Assembly: GCA_017998195.1 (NCBI GenBank)
Contig: JAGODN010000053.1
Location: 1 to 10,379 of the forward strand
Length of the DNA: 10,379 bases
DNA from: Desulfobulbus sp.
GTDB lineage: Bacteria; Desulfobacterota; Desulfobulbia; Desulfobulbales; Desulfobulbaceae
Reading direction: 5' to 3'
The notes beneath the pieces are model-generated. The model ran no database searches. It was not told the DNA's origin and worked only from the letters and a program-made list of their open reading frames with translations. The position numbers and the translations under genes were made by a program. Numbering within the stretch: the first letter of the stretch is position 1; each line of letters opens with the position of its first letter. Positions 6,066 through 10,379 of the stretch are shown here, in pieces.

Positions 6066-6980
6066 ATGCACCGACGCCAGTTCCTTCGCGACGTCCTGCT
6101 CTGGTCGGCCGGGGCCACCCTGGCCCTGCCCCGTTTCACCATCCGAACCGAGGCTCTCGCTGCCGAAAAGCCGCCGCCGCTGGTCAGCGTGGCCCGCGGC
6201 GCTGATTACCCTGCCCTGGTGACGCAGGTGCTGGAACCGCTCGGCAGCATGGCCGCCTTTGTCCGCCCGGGCGACCGGGTGGTGGTCAAGCCGAACATCG
6301 GCTGGGACCGCAGCCCGGAACAGGGGGCCAACACCCATCCGCAGGTGGTGCGGGCGGTGGTCGAGGCGGCGCTCGCCGCCGGCGCGGCGCGGGTGCTGGT
6401 GTTCGACCGGACCTGCAACGAGCCGCGGCGCTGCTATGCGTCGAGCGGCATCGAGGCGGCGGTGCAGGCCATCGGCGACCGCCGGGCGGTGATCGAGCAC
6501 GCCGACCCGCGCAAGTTCGTGCCCGTGGAGATCAGCCGCGGCCAGGCGCTCACCCGCTGGGACATCCACCGCGAGGCGCTCGACTGCGACTGCTACATCA
6601 ACCTGCCGGTGGCCAAGCACCACGGCCTCTCCGGCCTGACGCTCGGCCTGAAGAACGCCATGGGCGCCATCGGCGGCAACCGCGGCACCCTGCACCACGA
6701 TCTCGGCCAGAGTCTGGCCGACTTGGCCACGGTGCTGCAGCCCAAGCTCACCCTGATCGACGCCACCCGCATCCTGCTGCGCAACGGCCCCCAGGGCGGC
6801 GATGTGGCCGACGTGCGCCGGCTGGACACCCTGGTGGCCTCGGCCGACCCGGTGGCTGCCGACGCCTGGGCGTCCACCCTCTTTGACCTGCGGCCCGAGA
6901 CCATCGCCTCCACCGTGGCCGCCCACCGCATGGGCCTGGGCGAGATGGATCTCACCCGCATGCGGGTGGTGGGCGGTTGA
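6066..6980 (+). CDS. Tat-exported DUF362 domain protein
   Basis: A 304-residue protein. The N-terminus HRRQFLRD (2-9), a hydrophobic stretch (10-22) and an ALA/AEK cleavage-like site (about 30-34) make a convincing twin-arginine signal, so the mature protein should act in the periplasm, probably folded and possibly with a cofactor before export. The rest matches DUF362: VRPGDRVVVKPNIGWDR, THPQVVRAVVEAALAAGA, INLPVAKHHGLSGLTLGLKNAMG and LTLIDATRIL. The mature part has few Cys, and no ferredoxin CxxC clusters are present, unlike some DUF362 proteins. DUF362 has no settled biochemical function. The start is fixed by AAGGAGG at 6054-6060. Its stop overlaps the next start (TGATG), tying it to the polyferredoxin gene, which suggests a shared redox role. 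Confidence 0.9.
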   Translation: MHRRQFLRDVLLWSAGATLALPRFTIRTEALAAEKPPPLVSVARGADYPALVTQVLEPLGSMAAFVRPGDRVVVKPNIGWDRSPEQGANTHPQVVRAVVEAALAAGAARVLVFDRTCNEPRRCYASSGIEAAVQAIGDRRAVIEHADPRKFVPVEISRGQALTRWDIHREALDCDCYINLPVAKHHGLSGLTLGLKNAMGAIGGNRGTLHHDLGQSLADLATVLQPKLTLIDATRILLRNGPQGGDVADVRRLDTLVASADPVAADAWASTLFDLRPETIASTVAAHRMGLGEMDLTRMRVVGG

Positions 6981-8551
6981 TGGGCCGCCGCAGGTGGCTT
7001 CCCGGCCCGGTGGGCTGGCGGCGGCTCGCGCAATGGGGCTTTTTTGTTCTCTTCCTGGTGCTGTTCGTCAAGACCGACTACAGCGGCGTGGACGAACTGC
7101 ACGGCGCGGTCAACCTGCTGTTCCGCATCGATCCTCTGCTGGCGCTCACCGCCATGCTCGCGGCGAAAACCGTGGTGGTGCTCATGCTGCCGGCGCTGGC
7201 CACGGTGGCGCTCACCCTCGTCTTCGGCCGGGCCTTCTGCGGCTGGGCCTGTCCCCTGGGCGCGCTCATCGACGCCAGCCGAATGCTCTTCGGCCGACCC
7301 GGCGGCGACCCGGAAACCCGCGGCCGGTGGATCAAATACGCGCTGCTCCTGTTCCTGCTCGTTGGCGCCCTGTTCGGCCTGCCCCTGGCCGGCTACGTCG
7401 ACCCCTTCTCGATCCTCGTGCGCGCGCTCGCCCTGGCCGTGCACCCGGCGCTGGACCACGCCCTCACCACCCTGTTCACCTGGACCTACCAGCACGCCCC
7501 CACCTGGGTGAACCAGTTCACCGAACCGGTCTACGCCCTCCTGCGGGCCCATGTGCTGCCCTTCAGCGCCAAGGTCTACGCCCTGTCCGTGCCCTCGCTG
7601 GTCCTGCTGCTCGCGGTGCTTGGCCTGAGCCGGGTGCGGAGCCGCTTCTTCTGCCGCATCCTCTGCCCGCTCGGCGGCCTGCTCGCCCTGGGCAGCCGCC
7701 GCCCGCTGGTGCGGCTGGTCGGCGGTGACGACGACTGCGGTACCTGCCGGTTGTGCCGCACCATCTGCCGCACCGGGGCCATCGACCAGGAGCGGCACAT
7801 CGACCCGGCCGAGTGCGTGCTCTGCCTCGACTGTGTGCAGAAGTGCCCGCGCGACCGCATCCACTTCGCCCGGGCCAGCGCGGCCCCGGCCGCGCCGCCG
7901 ATCAACCTGGGCCGCCGCACCGTGCTCGCCTCGCTCGCCGCCGGCGCCCTGGCGCCACTCGCCCTGCCCGCCCGGCCGCACGCCCGCCATCCCGAACCGT
8001 ACCTCGTCCGTCCGCCCGGGGCGCTCGCCGAACCGGACTTCCTCGGCCAGTGCGTGCGCTGCGGCGAGTGCATGAAGGTCTGCATCGGCAACGCCCTGCA
8101 CGCCAGCGGCCTCGAAGCCGGCCTGGAGGGGCTGTTCACGCCGCGGCTGATCGGCCGCATCGGCTACTGCGAGTACAACTGCACCCTGTGCGGCCAGGTC
8201 TGCCCCACCGGCGCCATCCGCCGCCTGGGCCGGGACGAGAAACACGCGACGGTCATCGGCCGGGCCCATTTCGACCGCAACCGCTGCCTGCCCTACGCCA
8301 GCGGCATCGACTGCATCGTCTGCGAGGAGCATTGCCCGACCCCGGACAAGGCGATCAAATTCAGGGAAACAGAGGTGGTGAACAGCCGGGGGGAACGGGT
8401 GAGCGTGCGCCAACCCTACGTGGTCGACAGCCTGTGCATCGGCTGCGGCATCTGCGAAAACAAGTGCCCGCTGGAAGGGGCGGCGGCGGTGCTGGTGACC
8501 GCGGCGGGCGAGAGCCGCCACGCCGGTCGGATGGACTGGGGCGGGTATTGA
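6980..8551 (+). CDS. NapH-NapG-like fused membrane/periplasmic polyferredoxin
   Basis: A 523-residue iron-sulfur membrane protein. The N-terminal part is NapH-like: hydrophobic segments at about 17-31, 53-81, 119-139 and 197-216, the paired motifs FCGWACPLG (87-94 region) and FCRILCPLGG (224-233), then two [4Fe-4S] motifs (Cys253/256/259/263 and Cys279/282/285/289). Next comes an internal twin-arginine helix, GRRTVLASLAAGALAPLALP (311-330). The C-terminal part is NapG-like with four more clusters: Cys358/361/364/368, Cys397/401/404/408, Cys436/445/448/452 and Cys486/489/492/496. The likely role is electron transfer from membrane quinol or the cytosol to the periplasm; the terminal partner is unknown. 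ATG at 6980 is chosen (TGATG overlap with DUF362); an in-frame TTG at 6977 is possible. Ribosome binding site weak, so translational coupling is likely. Confidence 0.9.
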   Translation: MGRRRWLPGPVGWRRLAQWGFFVLFLVLFVKTDYSGVDELHGAVNLLFRIDPLLALTAMLAAKTVVVLMLPALATVALTLVFGRAFCGWACPLGALIDASRMLFGRPGGDPETRGRWIKYALLLFLLVGALFGLPLAGYVDPFSILVRALALAVHPALDHALTTLFTWTYQHAPTWVNQFTEPVYALLRAHVLPFSAKVYALSVPSLVLLLAVLGLSRVRSRFFCRILCPLGGLLALGSRRPLVRLVGGDDDCGTCRLCRTICRTGAIDQERHIDPAECVLCLDCVQKCPRDRIHFARASAAPAAPPINLGRRTVLASLAAGALAPLALPARPHARHPEPYLVRPPGALAEPDFLGQCVRCGECMKVCIGNALHASGLEAGLEGLFTPRLIGRIGYCEYNCTLCGQVCPTGAIRRLGRDEKHATVIGRAHFDRNRCLPYASGIDCIVCEEHCPTPDKAIKFRETEVVNSRGERVSVRQPYVVDSLCIGCGICENKCPLEGAAAVLVTAAGESRHAGRMDWGGY

Positions 8552-8557
8552 GGGAAC

Positions 8558-8587
8558 GGTGGCCGCTGACCCGGGTCCGCGGCCGCC
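8558..8587. terminator. Strong hairpin between convergent genes
   Basis: GGTGGCCGC (8558-8566) pairs with GCGGCCGCC (8579-8587), a 9-base stem with one G-U wobble and a 12-base loop. It fills most of the 46-base gap between the polyferredoxin stop and the oxidoreductase stop. There is no U-run, so it may act as a bidirectional or Rho-assisted terminator, or protect 3' ends. Confidence 0.5.
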
Positions 8588-8597
8588 GCAGGCAGGG

Positions 8598-9944
8598 TCA
8601 GGCCGGCAGCTGCTTGATCAGCTGGTTGGCCGCCACCAGCAGCGGATCCCAGGTGGGGCCGAAGGGCGGCGCGTAGGCAAGATCGCTCTGGCTGAACTCG
8701 TCGACCCGCATCCCGGCGAGCAGGGCCACGGCCGCGGCATTGATACGGTGCGCCACCTGGTCCACGCCGGTCATCTGCGCGCCGAGCAAACGGCCGCTCG
8801 CCCGGTCGCCGGCCATGGCCACGTACAGCGGCCGGGCGCCGGGGTAGATGCCGGCCCGCGACCGCGAGCGGATCTGCACCTCCACCGGGTCGAAGCCCGC
8901 CGCGCGCGCCTCCGCCAGGCTGAGCCCGGTGCGCGCCACCTGCATATCGAATACCTTGAACACGGCCGTGCCGGCCACCCCGGGCAGTTCCACCCGGCCG
9001 CCGCAGACGTTGTCGGCCACGGCCCAGCCGGCCCGGTTGGCACGCAGGGCAAGCGGAATCCAGGTCTTGGCGCCGGTGACCAGGTGATAGCTGTCGGCGC
9101 AGTCGCCGGCGGCAAAGATCTCGGGATCGCTGGTGCGCAGGGTGCGGTCGGTGGCGATGGAGCCGCCGACGCTCAGCTCCAGCCCGGCCGCCTCGGCCAG
9201 CTGCGCGCAGGGGGTGACGCCGATGGCCGCGATCACGAGATCCGCGCTAAGGGCCAGGTCGCCGGCGTGTACGGTCAACCGGTCGCCGTCCGCGCTGATG
9301 CGGTCCACCCGGTACCCGTCGTACAGGCCCACCCCGCGCTGCTCGAGCAGTTCGCGTACCGGTTTGGCCAATTCCCGGTGCAGCCAGGGCAAGAGCCCGG
9401 CCCGCGGCTTCACCAGGTCCACCGCCAGCCCCAGGTCGACCAGGGCCTCGGTCATCTCCAGGGCGATGTAGCCCATGCCCAGGATCACCGCCCGCTCCGC
9501 CTTGCGCTCACGCAAAAATCGCTTGATGCGGCGACCGTCCTCCAGGTTCTTGACCGTGAACACGCCGGGCAGGTCCATGCCCTCGATGGCGGGGCGGATC
9601 GAGGTGGCGCCGGTGGCGATGAGCAGCCGGTCATAGGGCACCGCAAAGGCGGTCCCGTCGCCGCGGCGGCCGTGCACCGTGCGCGCGTCCCGGTCGATCC
9701 GCTCCACCCGGTGGCCGGTGCGCAGGTCGATGCCCTGCTTGTCGCGGAAGGCGGCGGCGCTGCGCACCACCAGGTCGTCCAGCTCGCGGGCCGGGTCGGC
9801 GATGTTGTAGGGGATGTTGCAGGCGCTGTAGGACACGTCCGCGCCCTGTTCGAGCACCGTGATCTCGAGTTTCGGGTCGTTGCGGCGGGCGCGGCTGGCC
9901 GCGCTCATGCCGGCGGCGTCACCGCCGATGATGACGAATCGCAT
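8598..9944 (-). CDS. CoA-disulfide-reductase-like FAD/NAD(P) oxidoreductase
   Basis: A 448-residue flavoprotein, the usual length for the single-cysteine CoADR/NADH oxidase/NADH peroxidase group. The FAD-binding N-terminus MRFVIIGGDAAGMSAA is followed by YSACNIPYNIAD with the redox Cys42, LLIATGA (107-113), an NAD(P) motif ILGMGYIALE (154-163), the second FAD motif EIFAAGDCAD (about 275-284), and the C-terminal AYAPPFGPTWDPLLVAAN (423-440). No rhodanese domain is appended. Possible reactions are reduction of CoA disulfide, CoA-polysulfide, polysulfide or oxygen; sequence alone does not decide. The start at 9944 has AGGAGGT six bases upstream on the minus strand; the frame is open beyond it but without similarity. 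It is convergent with the polyferredoxin operon and transcribed alone. Family certain, substrate unknown. Confidence 0.92.
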   Translation of the reverse strand: MRFVIIGGDAAGMSAASRARRNDPKLEITVLEQGADVSYSACNIPYNIADPARELDDLVVRSAAAFRDKQGIDLRTGHRVERIDRDARTVHGRRGDGTAFAVPYDRLLIATGATSIRPAIEGMDLPGVFTVKNLEDGRRIKRFLRERKAERAVILGMGYIALEMTEALVDLGLAVDLVKPRAGLLPWLHRELAKPVRELLEQRGVGLYDGYRVDRISADGDRLTVHAGDLALSADLVIAAIGVTPCAQLAEAAGLELSVGGSIATDRTLRTSDPEIFAAGDCADSYHLVTGAKTWIPLALRANRAGWAVADNVCGGRVELPGVAGTAVFKVFDMQVARTGLSLAEARAAGFDPVEVQIRSRSRAGIYPGARPLYVAMAGDRASGRLLGAQMTGVDQVAHRINAAAVALLAGMRVDEFSQSDLAYAPPFGPTWDPLLVAANQLIKQLPA

Positions 9945-9966
9945 GGTGTGACCTCCTCTTTTGGGG

Positions 9967-9981
9967 GACGGCGCGGCCGTC
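9967..9981. promoter_or_regulatory. Inverted repeat GACGGC-GCG-GCCGTC in the oxidoreductase leader
   Basis: Perfect 6-base arms with a 3-base centre, located just downstream of the predicted oxidoreductase transcription start and upstream of its ribosome binding site. It could be an operator or a leader hairpin; high G+C makes chance possible. Confidence 0.3.
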
Positions 9982-9995
9982 AGGGCCGCAGTCGG

Positions 9996-10024
9996 AGAGT
10001 ACGCGCGGCCCGGGAGAAAGTCAA
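9996..10024 (-). promoter_or_regulatory. Candidate sigma-70 promoter of the oxidoreductase gene
   Basis: Minus strand: TTGACT (10019-10024, five of six) and TACTCT (9996-10001, three of six) with an ideal 17-base spacer. Start of transcription near 9989 gives a leader of about 45 bases. Confidence 0.4.
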
Positions 10025-10112
10025 CGGCTACCGGCCCGGACCACGGCCGCCCGCCCGCTGGGAAATCCAGGCGTCCGGGCAGCATTGTCTTTCTCTCCGC
10101 GCGCGACTCGCG

Positions 10113-10118
10113 TATGAT
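10113..10118 (+). promoter_or_regulatory. Possible -10 element for the exported-protein gene
   Basis: TATGAT matches five of six consensus -10 bases, about 80 bases before the ATG at 10199. No acceptable -35 lies 16-18 bases upstream; TTGTCT at 10085-10090 is 22 bases away, so support is weak. Confidence 0.2.
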
Positions 10119-10198
10119 GGCCGCACCCGCCCCGGCCCGACACGGGTCGGCCCCAGCCCCCGAAAACCAGAACACAAACCACAATCCGGACAGCTCCC

Positions 10199-10379
10199 AT
10201 GATTCCCCGTACCCTCCACCTCGCCCTGGCCCTGCTCCTGGCCCTGCCCTTTCCCGCCTGCACGGACGCGGCCACCCCACCGTTGGTCAAGACCTCGACC
10301 ATCAACGCCGACACGCCCGAACCCACCCGGTTCGTGGTCCGCGGCCGCACCCTGGTCGACCTGCAGCAGCCCGAAAAGC
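10199..10379 (+). CDS. Exported protein of unknown function, possible lipoprotein, cut by window edge
   Basis: Sixty codons are visible with no stop. The N-terminus MIPRTLHLALALLLALPFPAC is a typical secretion signal: a short basic start, a Leu/Ala-rich core, then Pro-Ala-Cys at 19-21. Cys21 could be a lipidation site, but the lipobox FPAC is not canonical (Phe at -3, Pro at -2), so ordinary signal peptidase I cleavage after the following Ala residues is an alternative. The visible mature part (VKTSTINADTPEPTRFVVRGRTLVDLQQPEK) has no family that I recognise. The ribosome binding site is weak. Divergent from the oxidoreductase gene. Confidence 0.65.
   Translation, partial: MIPRTLHLALALLLALPFPACTDAATPPLVKTSTINADTPEPTRFVVRGRTLVDLQQPEK

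Noticed and set aside
6593..8521. Long minus-strand open frame opposite DUF362 and the polyferredoxin
   Set aside because: Antisense artefact. The plus strand shows 24 cluster cysteines in correct spacing, which settles the coding strand.
7890..8551. A separate napG gene starting near the internal twin-arginine motif
   Set aside because: The frame is continuous from 6980, with no stop and no start codon with a ribosome binding site just before the RR pair. It is one fused gene unless there is a sequencing error.
8559..10202. Long plus-strand open frame opposite the oxidoreductase
   Set aside because: Antisense artefact; the minus strand encodes a full-length flavoprotein with all motifs and a strong ribosome binding site.

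Overview
The window is strongly G+C-rich and gene-dense. It holds seven complete protein genes and two genes cut by the window edges; no rRNA, tRNA, CRISPR array or insertion sequence is visible. Most starts carry good Shine-Dalgarno motifs, and genes within operons overlap by 1-4 bases. The mix suggests an anaerobic, sulfur- or metal-respiring Desulfobacterota (Deltaproteobacteria-like) organism. It includes an ErcA-type iron alcohol dehydrogenase linked to an NtrC-class two-component system, a DUF362 plus NapH/NapG-like polyferredoxin pair, a CoA-disulfide-reductase-like flavoprotein and a cytidylate-kinase-like protein. That assignment is an inference from gene content, not a phylogenetic result.

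Layout. (1) 1-584, minus: N-terminal third of a malic enzyme with an unusual extra N-terminal segment. (2) 585-1024: divergent control region with a sigma-70-like promoter for the malic enzyme and a good sigma-54 promoter candidate for the plus-strand operon. (3) 1025-4706, plus: a three-gene operon of ErcA-like Fe-dependent alcohol dehydrogenase, soluble PAS histidine kinase and NtrC-family sigma-54 activator. (4) 4769-5602, minus, convergent: cytidylate-kinase-2-like protein with a BON-like C-terminus. (5) 5603-6065: divergent control region with a near-perfect TetR-operator-sized palindrome. (6) 6066-8551, plus: a Tat-exported DUF362 protein overlapping a membrane polyferredoxin that looks like NapH fused to NapG. 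(7) 8598-9944, minus, convergent: CoADR-like FAD/NAD(P) oxidoreductase. (8) 9945-10198: short divergent control region. (9) 10199 to the end, plus: start of a small exported, possibly lipoprotein, gene.

How the parts may work together. The ErcA/kinase/activator operon reads as a self-contained sensory unit. The metal-binding dehydrogenase keeps its ligands. The kinase has no membrane segment and carries a Cys-rich PAS domain. The activator probably acts on sigma-54 promoters, possibly including its own at 950-965. ErcA in Pseudomonas aeruginosa is known to affect regulation of ethanol oxidation, so an alcohol/aldehyde- or redox-responsive circuit is the natural hypothesis. The DUF362/polyferredoxin pair looks like a membrane and periplasmic electron-transfer module of unknown partner: six [4Fe-4S] motifs split by an internal twin-arginine helix, next to a Tat-exported DUF362 protein. 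These two units are the best candidates for undescribed biology in the window.
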